Shown here piece by piece: positions 54,400-63,132 of a DNA stretch of 64,000 nucleotides (position 1 is its first letter; each line of letters opens with the position of its first letter). A program made the position numbers and the translations under genes. The notes under the pieces were generated by a model that was not told where the DNA came from, searched no databases, and was given only the letters and a program-made list of their open reading frames with translations. The stretch lies in contig OZ240214.1 of the NCBI GenBank assembly GCA_965197575.1, forward strand, positions 3,038,001 through 3,102,000. Direction: 5' to 3'. Source of the DNA: VXOI01 sp965197575 (GTDB lineage: Bacteria > Chloroflexota > Dehalococcoidia > Lucifugimonadales > UBA3495).

Positions 54400-54961
54400 C
54401 TAAACCAAAGCCAAGGTGAAACCTAAATCGGCGTCAGGTAAAATCGAGGAGAATCGGCCTCAGTCCGTTAGGAAAGCAGAGGGGCTGGTGTTGGGCATGA
54501 GGGAGATAAAGCGGTTCCTCGAACTTTGGCAATTGGATGCAGGTGATGTGCGGAGGCGGATTCATCTGGCGCCGACGCCCCTAGAGGGGGAACGGTGGCG
54601 CGCCCTATGGCTCCTAGCCCAAGGCTGGACGCCCCGACCAGTCGGGGCGCTGGTTCGGGACTATCTAACAACGCCCGGACTGCGCCTGCGGCTGGTGAAC
54701 CTGCCAGGCTATAGTCCGGACTTCAATGCCGATGAGGCGGTCTTGGTGAGGGAGGAAGCGACCGGGAACCTGTGTCTGGGGACCAAGCCCCTGGTGCAGG
54801 AGAAGGTCAGAAACTTCTTCGACCGGCTGGCCTGCCGGCAGGAGGAGGTGAAACGGCGGCACCGGACCGTCCTTCAATCACGGGCGGAAGAACTCCTTCG
54901 ACACGCCCAGGCCGATTCCCACCGCCCCGCAAATGCACACCCCACCTTGGCTTTAGTTTAG
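54400..54961 (+). mobile_element. Internally deleted IS630-like element
   Basis: Ends are CTAAACCAAAGCCAAGGTG and its inverse CACCTTGGCTTTAGTTTAG (one mismatch). The right arm also equals, base for base over most positions, the arms of the MITE at 62.8 kb. The coding part has lost its middle. It replaced the start of a PIN gene. Confidence 0.7.
54416..54961 (+). pseudogene. IS630-like transposase, internal deletion
   Basis: GMREIKRFLELWQLDAGDVR starts a helix-turn-helix region, then TPLEGERWRALWLLAQGWT runs straight into LRLRLVNLPGYSPDFNADEA, the C-terminal DDE part with the NPxE-like region of IS630 (normally LP-x-YSPxLNPIE). The first two catalytic aspartates and the region between are gone. 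QEKVRNFFDRLACRQEEVKR closes the protein. Clearly a dead transposase. Confidence 0.7.
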
Positions 54962-55388
54962 TCTACGCCCACAGACGGGAGTCCGACTACCACGAAGTGG
55001 CGGCCCTGGTGATGCGAACACTTGCCGAAGGGAATGACCCTTGGGCGATTCCGCGGCCCTGCTGCTACGAGTTCCATAGCGTGGTGACAAAAGCGTGGTG
55101 ACAAATCGCCGCATTTGGAGGGATTCGGCAGCTACGTCCACACAAGCGTGGGAGCAGCTTGCCGTTTGGACAGCCTCACCGTCAAATAGGCTCATCGGCG
55201 AGACCGGCGACTTCCTCGAAATCTTGAGTGGATTTGTGCAACGGCCGCGTGTGGTGGGAGGAATGGCGCATGATGCCCGGATCGCCGCGATTTGCGTCGC
55301 TCATGGCGCCGAGGCGCTGCTGACACGAGACCGCGACTCCTCGCTATTCCCCGAGTTGCGGACACGGAACCCAATATCCCGAGCGTAA
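54961..55388 (+). pseudogene. PIN-domain toxin, 5'-truncated and frameshifted
   Basis: LVYAHRRESDYHEVAALVMR is the first helix of a PIN domain, but the D-T-N start is missing, replaced by the IS630-like element. PRPCCYEFHSVVT holds the middle acidic residue. A 14-bp tandem duplication then shifts the frame, after which RRIWRDSAATSTQAWEQLAV and GGMAHDARIAAICVAHGAEA, LLTRDRD complete the acidic set. Both lesions are independent. No antitoxin gene is visible upstream; the element lies there. Confidence 0.75.
55078..55105. repeat. 14-bp tandem duplication
   Basis: AGCGTGGTGACAAA occurs twice in a row within the PIN relic. Deleting one unit restores the frame as FHSVVTNRRIWRDS. Identical units suggest a recent slip. 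Confidence 0.9.
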
Positions 55389-55527
55389 GCAAGCCGCCGG
55401 CAGGCTCTGGCCTCTTTGATTCAAGCCCCTCTAAGGTTACTGACAGCAGCCGATTGTGAAGCTCTATAGGCGGTTGTACACTGTGCGCGCCCTCTGAAAA
55501 TTCTTCTTTAAGGAGCGCCACAGCACC

Positions 55528-56313
55528 ATGCCGGAAATCACCTCATATGCTCAGGGCACACCATCTTGGGCCGAGCTTGACACCACCGACGAGGCCGGAG
55601 CCCTCGCCTTTTACGGCCCCTTGTTCGGCTGGGCCGACGACCCCCAGGAAATGGGTCCCAACTGGTACTACCACATGCAGCGGCTCAACGGCCTGGAGGC
55701 AGCGGCCATCTATCAGCAGAGCGAAGAAGAGCGGGGCATGGGCATTCCGCCCCATTGGAACGTCTACCTCACCGTTGAGAACGCCGACGAGGTAGCCGAG
55801 AAGGTCGGGCAAAACGGCGGCAACGTGCTGTTCGGCCCGATGGACGTATTCGAAGCCGGGCGCATGGCGATGCTGCAAGACCGCCAGGGCGCGGCCTTCG
55901 CCATCTGGCAGCCAAACCAGCACATCGGCGCGCGGGTGAAGTTCGATCCCGGCGCAATCACTTGGAACGAACTGCTCACCACCGACAAGGAGGACGCCCT
56001 CAGTTTCTATCAGACGGTGTTGGGCATCGAGCGCGGAGAGACCATGCCCCCCATGGATTACACGCTGGTCCGGGCCGGCGGCACCGAGGTTGCGGGCGTG
56101 ATGCAGATGACCCCGGAAATGGGAGAGTTCCCTCCCCACTGGAGTGTATACTTCGCGGTAGCCGACGTGGACGCTACGGTCTCCCAAGCCCAATCTTTGG
56201 GCGGCACGATCATTGCTCCGGCCTTTGACATTCCCGACATCGGAAGGATCGCTGTCCTGATGGACCCCCAGGGAGCGGCGTTCAGCATCTTCCAGGGGGC
56301 CGAAGCGACATAG
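55528..56313 (+). CDS. Two-domain VOC (glyoxalase-like) protein
   Basis: A 261-residue protein made of two vicinal-oxygen-chelate domains. TPSWAELDTTDEAGALAFYG starts the first and AITWNELLTTDKEDALSFYQ the second, each with the W-x-E-L-x-T metal-site strand and a later GxxxAxxxDPQG-type strand (IAVLMDPQGAAFSIF). This architecture is that of CFP-30B-like hydroxylases or dioxygenases of unknown substrate. AAGGAG lies 13 bases before the ATG. It probably forms an operon with the aminotransferase 40 bases downstream. Confidence 0.8.
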   Translation: MPEITSYAQGTPSWAELDTTDEAGALAFYGPLFGWADDPQEMGPNWYYHMQRLNGLEAAAIYQQSEEERGMGIPPHWNVYLTVENADEVAEKVGQNGGNVLFGPMDVFEAGRMAMLQDRQGAAFAIWQPNQHIGARVKFDPGAITWNELLTTDKEDALSFYQTVLGIERGETMPPMDYTLVRAGGTEVAGVMQMTPEMGEFPPHWSVYFAVADVDATVSQAQSLGGTIIAPAFDIPDIGRIAVLMDPQGAAFSIFQGAEAT

Positions 56314-56353
56314 AGCCGGGCAAACCGGCCGAAGTTTCAGTAACGGAGGACTG

Positions 56354-57730
56354 ATGACCACCCACAACGCATCAAGCATAAAGGAACTCCAAGAATCGGC
56401 CCTGGAGCACCTGTGGGTGTACCTCCGGGAGCCCAGCGACATGGCGGAGAAGGGTGAGCCCAGCGTCTTCGTCTCGGGCAAGGGCGTTCACGTCACCAAC
56501 GCCGACGGCGAGACGTTTATCGACGCGATGTCGGGGCTCTGGCTGAAGAACGTAGGCTACGGGCGCACCGAGATCGCCGACGCCGCCTACGAGCAGATGC
56601 TGAAGCTGACCTATATGCCCATGGGCACCACCACCGAGCCGACCATCCGGCTGGCCGAAAAGGTGGCCCAAATCACGCCCGGCAACCTGTCCCGGTCGTT
56701 CTTCACCAGCGGCGGTTCGGAGGCGGTGGAAACGGCGATGAAGCTGACCCGGGCCTACTTCAAGCGGGTGGGCGAGCCGCAGCGGGTAAAGTTCATCAGC
56801 CGCAAGGGCTCGTACCACGGAGCAACGATGGGCGCTCTCGCCTTGGGCGGATGGCCCAACCTCTACCCCAAGGGCGACTACGAGCCGCTGATGCCGGACT
56901 CCTACCACGTCCCGCAGCCCAACCTCTACCGTTGCGAGTTCGGCTCGGAGACGTCCGAGGAGTGCGGCGAGCGGAATATCCGGGCCATCGAGGACATGAT
57001 CAAGTTCCAGGGGCCGGAGACGGTCGCCGCGGTGGTGGCCGAGCCGGTGGCCAGCCCCATGGGGGCGGTGGTGCCGCCGGACAACTACTGGCCCATGCTC
57101 CGGGAGTTGTGCGACCGCTACGGGCTGCTTTTGATCGCCGACGAGGTGATCACCGGCTTCGGCCGCACCGGCAGGATGTTCGCCTGTGAGCACTGGGGCG
57201 TCGCGCCCGACATAATGACCGTCGCCAAGGGCATCACCAGCGGGTACATCCCGATGGGCGGCGCGATCACCAGCAAGGCGGTGGCCGACGCCTTCATCGG
57301 CAGTCCCCGGGCTTCCTTCCGGCACGTGATCACCTTCGGCGGACATCCCGTGGCCGCGGCCGCCGCTCTGCGGAACATTCAGATCATGGAGGAAGAGGGG
57401 CTGGCGGAGAACTCGGCCCGGATGGGAGCATACCTGCTGGACGGCCTCAAAGAGCTGAAGGAAAAGCACCGGATGATCGGCGACGTGCGGGGCATCGGGT
57501 TGATGTGCGGGATGGAAATCGTGCGCGACCGCGCGACCAAGGAGTACTTCCCGCCCCAGGCCGATCTGGGCAACCGGCTCACCCAGGGCTTCTCCGAAAA
57601 CGGGATCATTCTTCGCGGCGGGGACAACATGAACGTGATGCCGCCGCTCTGCGTGACCGCCGGCGAGATCGACGAGATAGTCTCGGCGATGGACAAGGTC
57701 TTCGGCCAAGTGGGAAGGGAATTGGGCTAG
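56354..57730 (+). CDS. Class III PLP-dependent aminotransferase
   Basis: A 458-residue omega-aminotransferase. SFFTSGGSEAVETAMKLTRA is the cofactor-phosphate region, SRKGSYHGATMGALALGG the Y-H stacking pair, LLIADEVITGFGRTGRMFAC carries the D that binds the pyridine N, and TVAKGITSGYIPMGG contains the Schiff-base lysine K292. Substrates of close relatives include beta-alanine, omega-amino acids, taurine and putrescine; the sequence alone does not decide. GGAGG precedes the ATG. Confidence 0.9.
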   Translation: MTTHNASSIKELQESALEHLWVYLREPSDMAEKGEPSVFVSGKGVHVTNADGETFIDAMSGLWLKNVGYGRTEIADAAYEQMLKLTYMPMGTTTEPTIRLAEKVAQITPGNLSRSFFTSGGSEAVETAMKLTRAYFKRVGEPQRVKFISRKGSYHGATMGALALGGWPNLYPKGDYEPLMPDSYHVPQPNLYRCEFGSETSEECGERNIRAIEDMIKFQGPETVAAVVAEPVASPMGAVVPPDNYWPMLRELCDRYGLLLIADEVITGFGRTGRMFACEHWGVAPDIMTVAKGITSGYIPMGGAITSKAVADAFIGSPRASFRHVITFGGHPVAAAAALRNIQIMEEEGLAENSARMGAYLLDGLKELKEKHRMIGDVRGIGLMCGMEIVRDRATKEYFPPQADLGNRLTQGFSENGIILRGGDNMNVMPPLCVTAGEIDEIVSAMDKVFGQVGRELG

Positions 57731-57736
57731 GGCGGG

Positions 57737-58120
57737 CTAGGACTCCGCTAAAACCTCGGCGTCCCGGATATATTGAGCGGTGTCGCGTATGTCGTCGCGG
57801 ACAGCGTCCTCCGGTTCGCAGTCATTGTCGTAGAAGCAGCGCCCGTGGAGCGTGTGGGCCCGGTCAGTGTAATGGAGCGCCAGTTGCACCGTTGCTGAGT
57901 CCTGGCGGGACAAGGCCTTGACCCCCCGCGAGGTCTGGCCCGTCGAGCCTGGCTCCCGCCCGTTTCGGGATAGGAGCAGCGCATCGGTGGCCCGCTTGGT
58001 TGCACCCCACGCCTTTTCGGCTGAGTTGCGGATTTTGCCGCGCTGCAATTCTTCCATCGCTTCGTCGTATAACGCCCAAGCGTCGGCGAACAGGGCGTCT
58101 ATTCTATCGGTTGCAAGCAT
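57737..58120 (-). CDS. PaREP1/HEPN-like protein
   Basis: A 127-residue all-helical protein. AWALYDEAMEELQRGKIRNS, then AEKAWGATKRATDALLLSRN is typical of the PaREP1/HEPN group common in archaea and Chloroflexota, and HTLHGRCFYDNDCEPEDAVR with DTAQYIRDAEVLAE completes the bundle. HEPN proteins often act as RNases with nucleotidyltransferase partners, but the R-x4-6-H motif is not clear and no partner gene is adjacent. It lies 7 bases from the convergent aminotransferase gene. Confidence 0.65.
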   Translation of the reverse strand: MLATDRIDALFADAWALYDEAMEELQRGKIRNSAEKAWGATKRATDALLLSRNGREPGSTGQTSRGVKALSRQDSATVQLALHYTDRAHTLHGRCFYDNDCEPEDAVRDDIRDTAQYIRDAEVLAES

Positions 58121-58159
58121 GTCTTCTTCCCGGCAGTGTGGGCCGTTGGCGTTAGTATA

Positions 58160-58957
58160 CTACCGCAGGGTCTCGAATATCTCCGCCATGCGCTCAACGC
58201 GGGCGGGGTCTACGGGGTTGGAGACTACGCCGTCGCGCTTGAGGCTGGTGCCGATTATCGCGCCGTCGGCGTGTTCCAGCACCCGCCAGACGTTGGATTC
58301 GTCGACCCCGCTGCCCACCAGCACGAACCCGTCGGGCACCGCCTTTCGCACTACCGAGACGTCGAAGCTGGACGTGGGCAGTCCGGTGGCCGGGCCGGAC
58401 ACAATCAGACCGTCGGCAAGGCCGCGCCGCACCGTCTCTTGGGCGGTGAGCCCCAGGTCAGGGTTGCCCAAGGTCGCGGCGTGCTTCACCAATACGTCGG
58501 CCAGAATCTTGACGTCCGTGCCAAGGGCCTGCCGCTTCCGGGTGGTCTCGTGGGCCTCCCCTTCGACCAGCCCCTCGTCGGCAACCATGACCCCGTAGTG
58601 GACGTTGACCCGGATGAAGGCCGCCCCGGTGACCACGGCCACAGCCAGGCCGGAGATGGCGTCGTTGCGCAGCATGTTTATCCCGACGGGGACCGAGACC
58701 GCCCCGCGTACCCGGCTGACCGCCAGCGTCATTGCCGACACCGTTTCCGGGGGAACGCGGCCGATGCGGAAGGGAGCATCGCCGAAATTCTCTACGATGA
58801 GGCCGCGCACGCCGCCCCGTTCCAGCGCCAGCGCCTCGGCCTCGGCGGCGGCCAGCATGCGCTCCAGGTCGCCTCCCCAGCGGGGCGAACCGGGCAAGGG
58901 TTGAAGATGGACCACGCCAACGAATATCTTGCCTTCGCCAAAAAGTTCTCTGGACAT
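58160..58957 (-). CDS. BtpA/SgcQ-family protein
   Basis: A 265-residue TIM-barrel protein. It has GKIFVGVVHLQPLPGSPRWG, GVRGLIVENFGDAPFRIGRV, VSVPVGINMLRNDAISGLAV, FIRVNVHYGVMVADEGLVEG and VLVGSGVDESNVWRVLEHAD, all family hallmarks. BtpA affects photosystem I stability in cyanobacteria; in other bacteria the protein is likely an enzyme or sugar/nucleoside-binding protein of unknown role. The start at MSRELFGEGK is preferred over one 11 codons earlier, although no strong ribosome site is seen. Confidence 0.82.
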   Translation of the reverse strand: MSRELFGEGKIFVGVVHLQPLPGSPRWGGDLERMLAAAEAEALALERGGVRGLIVENFGDAPFRIGRVPPETVSAMTLAVSRVRGAVSVPVGINMLRNDAISGLAVAVVTGAAFIRVNVHYGVMVADEGLVEGEAHETTRKRQALGTDVKILADVLVKHAATLGNPDLGLTAQETVRRGLADGLIVSGPATGLPTSSFDVSVVRKAVPDGFVLVGSGVDESNVWRVLEHADGAIIGTSLKRDGVVSNPVDPARVERMAEIFETLR

Positions 58958-59013
58958 AATTGTTGAGCTAACGTCCTTTCCGGCCCTCAAACGACGAGGC
59001 CGTGATTGGCAGG

Positions 59014-59424
59014 CTATGGGTTCTCTTTAGCCCCTATGTACGCCAGGGCCGCTTTCGTCAAGAAGCCCGACCGCGATTCCCCCTCGCGTTTTGCCCAGTC
59101 GTCGAAGAGCGCCAACATCCGGGATGGCACCGTGATGTTCACGCGCACTACCTTGTTTGGGATGTCCGCCAGGTCAACGTCTACAAAGCCCCAGCAGAGG
59201 CCGCTCTGGAAATCGTCGTTGGCCTGGTGTTCAGCGAGCGGCCTGGTTCGGGGCAGCATTTGCCCATCCATCAACAGGGTCTCAATATGACCGGCAATCG
59301 CCTCTTGAGCCGCGAGAAAGGCATCGTCCAACGTTTCACCGCCCGAGAAGCAGCCTGGAAGGTCGGGCACGGTTACCCCGTAGCTGCCGCCCTCGTCTTT
59401 GTGGACCACTATGGCAAATCTCAT
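59014..59424 (-). CDS. hicB: HicB-type antitoxin
   Basis: A 136-residue HicB. The N-terminal partial RNase H-like domain has FAIVVHKDEGGSYGVTVPDL and PGCFSGGETLDDAFLAAQEA. The C-terminal ribbon-helix-helix (RVNITVPSRMLALFDDWAKR) should bind the operator. The ATG overlaps the hicA stop by one base. The reading frame is intact although the toxin gene before it has an early stop. Confidence 0.88.
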   Translation of the reverse strand: MRFAIVVHKDEGGSYGVTVPDLPGCFSGGETLDDAFLAAQEAIAGHIETLLMDGQMLPRTRPLAEHQANDDFQSGLCWGFVDVDLADIPNKVVRVNITVPSRMLALFDDWAKREGESRSGFLTKAALAYIGAKENP

Positions 59425-59618
59425 CACCGTGTCCTCCATTCCCAACCGGCTTGGCGGAAAATACTTCGGAGCGTGCCTATTGGGATATCCCTCTGCGGAT
59501 GTGTCACCGTAACAACTCCGGGTTTATCAGGGTGAGTGTGGTGATGGTGGCTGCCGGTCACATTCCGTTCCACCTATCCTTCCTGGGTCAGTCTCCGTAT
59601 CACATCCCTACTGTGCAT
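59424..59618 (-). pseudogene. hicA: HicA-type toxin with premature amber codon
   Basis: 65 codons from ATG: MHSRDVIRRLTQEG, TAG, VERNVTGSHHHHTHPDKPGV, then VTVTHPQRDIPIGTLRSIFR and QAGWEWRTR. It has the HicA double-stranded-RNA-binding-like fold and the catalytic histidine of G-S-H-H. Codon 15, usually a tryptophan (G-W-x), is TAG; one base change from TGG explains it. Length and the overlap with hicB are normal. An internal GTG could restart after the stop but would lose the first helix. Confidence 0.8.
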
Positions 59619-59633
59619 GTGTATAGTATACAC
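59619..59633. promoter_or_regulatory. 15-bp palindrome before hicA, likely HicB operator
   Basis: GTGTATAGTATACAC is a perfect palindrome around a central base, placed directly before the hicA ATG. HicB proteins bind such inverted repeats to repress their own operon. Confidence 0.65.
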
Positions 59634-59745
59634 ACGGATAGTCCGGTTCGCTTCAACTTACACAGGAAGACACAGCCATGGAGTGCGTTAGTATTGGCTG
59701 AGGATGCTAGAATGTCCGGGAAGTACGGGTGAAGGGTAAGGTGGA

Positions 59746-62736
59746 ATGCCCCAGGATTTCATTCACGTCAAGGGCGCCCGCGAACACAATCTGAAGAACG
59801 TCGAGATCACCATCCCCCGGGACAAGCTGGTGGTGATAACCGGGGTTTCTGGCTCCGGCAAGAGTTCCCTTGCCTTCGACACGATCTACGCCGAGGGTCA
59901 ACGCCGCTACGTCGAGTCGCTGTCGGCCTACGCCCGGCAGTTTTTGGGGCGGATGGACAAGCCGGACGTCGACTATATTGAAGGACTGTCCCCGGCCATC
60001 TCCATCGACCAGAAGGGAGTATCCCACAACCCGCGCTCCACCGTGGGCACCGTTACCGAGATTTACGACTACCTCCGGCTGCTGTTCGCCAGGGTGGGCA
60101 TTCCCCACTGCCCGAAGTGTAACCGGCAGGTGGCGCGGCAGACCGTGTCCCAGATCGTCGACTCCATTATGAATCTGGAGGAAGGCAGCCGCATCACGCT
60201 GCTGGCCCCCAAAATCCGCCGCAAGAAGGGCGAGCACAAGGATGTGTTCGAGGCGGCGCGCAAGGCCGGTTTTGTCCGCATCCGGGTAAACGGGCAAATC
60301 ATGATGCTGGAGGAAACCGACGCCCTCGACCTGGACAAACGCAAGTGGCACTACATTGAATTGGTCGTGGATCGCCTCATAGTCCGGCCTGAGACCGAGC
60401 TCAACCGGGTCGCCGAGTCCGTCGAGACCTGCCTGCGGGAAGGCGACGGCGTGGTGGAAGTGCTGCTGGAAGAAGGGGATCCGCTGGTGTTCTCCGAGCA
60501 GTTCTCCTGCGCCCATTGCGGCACCAGCCTGCCCGAGATCGAGCCGCGCACCTTCAGTTTCAACAGCCCGCACGGCGCTTGCCCCGAATGCACCGGACTG
60601 GGCTACAAGCTGGCCATCGATCCCGACCTGGTGATTCCCAACAAGCGGCTGTCCCTCTCCGAAGGCGCGGTTGCTCCCTGGACCAGGGGCGGCCCGTCGA
60701 CGGGCTGGTACATCAGCCTGATGGAATCGGTCGCCAAGGCCAACGGGTTTTCCTCCAAGACCCCAGTGAAGGATCTGGACCCGGAGCACGTCGAGCTGGT
60801 CCTCCACGGCAACGGCTCCACGAAGGTGACGGTGAGCCACCGCACCCACCGGGGCCGGACCTATTCTTGGGACACCACCTTCGAGGGGGTGATTCCGAAC
60901 CTGGAACGCCGCTACAAGACCACCGAGTCGGACTACATGCGCTCGCAAATCGAGCGGTACATGTCGGCCCGAAACTGCCGTTCGTGCGGCGGCAAGCGGC
61001 TGCGCCCGGAGGCCCTGGCGGTTCGGGTCTGCGGCTTGGGCATCATGGAGGTTTGCGCCAAGAACATCGGGGCCGCCGCCGAATGGGTGCGGGAAATCGA
61101 CCCCGACTCGGACCAGAACAAAACAACGGGCGGCGAGCGCCAGAAGCAGGTGCTCACCGCCCGCGAAAAGACCATCGGCAATCAGGTGCTCAAGGAGATC
61201 GACGGGCGGCTCCGGTTCCTCGAGGGCATCGGGCTGGACTACGTGACCATGGACCGCACCGCCCAGACCCTGTCCGGCGGCGAGGCGCAACGGGTCAGGC
61301 TGGCCACTCAGATAGGGTCGGGGCTGACCGGCGTCCTCTACGTCTGCGACGAGCCCACGGTTGGCCTGCACCCCCACGACGACCAGCGCCTGATCGACAC
61401 GCTCAGCCGGTTGCGCGATATGGGCAACACGGTGTTGGTGGTGGAGCACGACGAGGCGATGATGCGCGCCGCCGACTTTATCGCCGACCTCGGCCCCAAG
61501 GCCGGGGAGCACGGCGGGCGGGTGGTGGCCACTGGCACTGTGGAGGAGATTGAGAATGCCGAGGACTCACTTACCGGCCAGTACCTCAGCGGCCGCAAAC
61601 GGGTGCCAGTCCCGGCGGAGCGCCGCCCGGGCAACGGACTCACCCTGACGGTAACAGGCGCTCGCGAGAACAACCTCCGCAACATCGACGTGGACTTCCC
61701 GTTGGGCCAGTTGGTCTGCATCACCGGCGTGTCCGGGTCGGGCAAGAGCAGCCTGGTTTACGAGGTGCTGTACAAGCGGCTGAACCAGGTGCTGAACCAA
61801 GGCCGCGACCTGCCTGGGCAACACGACGAGGTCACGGGCATCGAGGGCGTCGACAAGGTGGTGAAGATCGACCAGTCGCCCATCGGCCGCACGCCGAGGA
61901 GCAATCCCGCCACCTACACCGGGGCCTTCACGCCCATCCGCGAGCTGTTCTCCAACCTGCCCGAGGCGCGGGTGCGGGGATACAAACCGGGGCGGTTCTC
62001 CTTCAACGTGAAGGGAGGACGTTGCGAGGCCTGCCAGGGCGAGGGCTACAATCAGATCGAGATGCAATTTCTGCCCGACGTCACGGTGCCCTGCGAGATT
62101 TGCCACGGCCTGCGCTACAACCGCGAGGCCCTGGAAGTCACCATGCGAGGGCAGAGCATCGCCGACGTGCTGGCCATGACGGTCGACCAGGCCCTGGAGT
62201 TTTTCATCAACTTCCCACGCATCCGTCCCAAGCTGGCGACCCTGCGCGACGTGGGCTTGGGCTACATCCACTTGGGACAGCCGGCCACCACCCTGTCCGG
62301 CGGCGAGGCCCAGCGGGTGAAGCTGGCCACCGAGCTTTCCAAGCGGGCCACCGGAAAGACCCTCTACCTGCTGGACGAGCCCACCACCGGGCTGTCGTTC
62401 GAGGACTGCGCCGCGCTGTTGGAGGTGCTGCACCGGCTGGTGGACGCCGGCAACACCGTCATACTGATCGAGCACAACCTGGACGTGATCAAGAACGCCG
62501 ACTGGGTCATCGACCTGGGCCCCGGCGCGGGCGACAAGGGCGGCCGCCTGATAGCCACCGGCACCCCGGAGCAGATCGCCAAGCACAATAAGTCCCTGAC
62601 CGGCCGCTACGTCAAACAGGCGCTGGCCGCCGCCGCAGGCCAGCCTGCCGTCGGCGCTGAACCCACACCGCCGCCCAAGAAACGCCGCGCCGCAAGAAAG
62701 GTACGGGAACTGGCAACCTCCGCCGTCGGGGACTGA
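59746..62736 (+). CDS. uvrA: Excinuclease ABC subunit UvrA
   Basis: A 996-residue DNA-damage sensor with two ABC modules: Walker A GVSGSGKSSLAFDTIYAEG and later GVSGSGKSSLVYEVLY; signatures TLSGGEAQRVRLATQIGSG and TLSGGEAQRVKLATELSKR; Walker B VCDEPTVGLHP and LLDEPTTGL. Zinc-binding cysteines are at CAHC...CPEC and CEACQGEGYN...CEICHG. DRLI... and GRMDKPDVDYIEGL are typical. GGTAAGG lies before the ATG. The C-terminal tail is K/R/A-rich, beyond the conserved end. Confidence 0.97.
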   Translation: MPQDFIHVKGAREHNLKNVEITIPRDKLVVITGVSGSGKSSLAFDTIYAEGQRRYVESLSAYARQFLGRMDKPDVDYIEGLSPAISIDQKGVSHNPRSTVGTVTEIYDYLRLLFARVGIPHCPKCNRQVARQTVSQIVDSIMNLEEGSRITLLAPKIRRKKGEHKDVFEAARKAGFVRIRVNGQIMMLEETDALDLDKRKWHYIELVVDRLIVRPETELNRVAESVETCLREGDGVVEVLLEEGDPLVFSEQFSCAHCGTSLPEIEPRTFSFNSPHGACPECTGLGYKLAIDPDLVIPNKRLSLSEGAVAPWTRGGPSTGWYISLMESVAKANGFSSKTPVKDLDPEHVELVLHGNGSTKVTVSHRTHRGRTYSWDTTFEGVIPNLERRYKTTESDYMRSQIERYMSARNCRSCGGKRLRPEALAVRVCGLGIMEVCAKNIGAAAEWVREIDPDSDQNKTTGGERQKQVLTAREKTIGNQVLKEIDGRLRFLEGIGLDYVTMDRTAQTLSGGEAQRVRLATQIGSGLTGVLYVCDEPTVGLHPHDDQRLIDTLSRLRDMGNTVLVVEHDEAMMRAADFIADLGPKAGEHGGRVVATGTVEEIENAEDSLTGQYLSGRKRVPVPAERRPGNGLTLTVTGARENNLRNIDVDFPLGQLVCITGVSGSGKSSLVYEVLYKRLNQVLNQGRDLPGQHDEVTGIEGVDKVVKIDQSPIGRTPRSNPATYTGAFTPIRELFSNLPEARVRGYKPGRFSFNVKGGRCEACQGEGYNQIEMQFLPDVTVPCEICHGLRYNREALEVTMRGQSIADVLAMTVDQALEFFINFPRIRPKLATLRDVGLGYIHLGQPATTLSGGEAQRVKLATELSKRATGKTLYLLDEPTTGLSFEDCAALLEVLHRLVDAGNTVILIEHNLDVIKNADWVIDLGPGAGDKGGRLIATGTPEQIAKHNKSLTGRYVKQALAAAAGQPAVGAEPTPPPKKRRAARKVRELATSAVGD

Positions 62737-62836
62737 ACACTTCCGCGTCTGCTGCTGTCCGAGAGTCTCATAGGGTCTTGACGCCCTTTCTCTGTAACTA
62801 CGATATCTCCGCCACCCACGAAGGCCCACATCCCTA

Positions 62837-62988
62837 CTAAACTGAAGCCAAGGTGGGATCTACATTTTTGGGGTGATGAAGATTAGCCTGTCTGATCCGG
62901 TGAAGACCTTGCTACCGTACTTGTAGGACGATCTGGTGACGGAACCGGACCTCCGCCATATGCGTATTTCACCTTGGCTTTGGTTTAG
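62837..62988. mobile_element. 152-bp MITE related to the IS630-like remnant at 54.4 kb
   Basis: CTAAACTGAAGCCAAGGTG at the left and the inverse of CTAAACCAAAGCCAAGGTG at the right. The latter is identical to the left end of the deleted IS630-like element. TA precedes the left end. It sits right before the surviving part of brnT. Confidence 0.8.
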
Positions 62989-63132
62989 CAACGATGGCGA
63001 ACGACTGGAACGGCGGGAAGAGTCACTGTATTGGTCGTGCATACCTGGCCGGGCGGAGAGTTCGGACGAATCATCAGCGCACGCAAAGCGACCAGCCATG
63101 AAAGGAGAGTGTATGAGGAAGGCGGGAATTGA
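62989..63132 (+). pseudogene. brnT: BrnT toxin, C-terminal fragment
   Basis: The frame reads TTGTAGRVTVLVVHTWPGGE, then FGRIISARKATSHERRVYEE, the last strands and helix of BrnT (I-I-S-A-R-x-A-T-x-x-E). The first half, including the KHGVSF-type helix, is missing and a MITE end lies exactly where it should continue. No N-terminal part was found left of the MITE. The fragment overlaps the brnA start by 20 bases, the usual coupling. Confidence 0.75.

Noticed and set aside
43960..59618. TAG recoded as an amino acid, because four broken genes have in-frame TAG
   Set aside because: thiC, ffh, the GYD gene, Uma2 copy 2 and others end normally at TAG, and long core genes have no internal TAG. The amber codons are only in decayed accessory genes.
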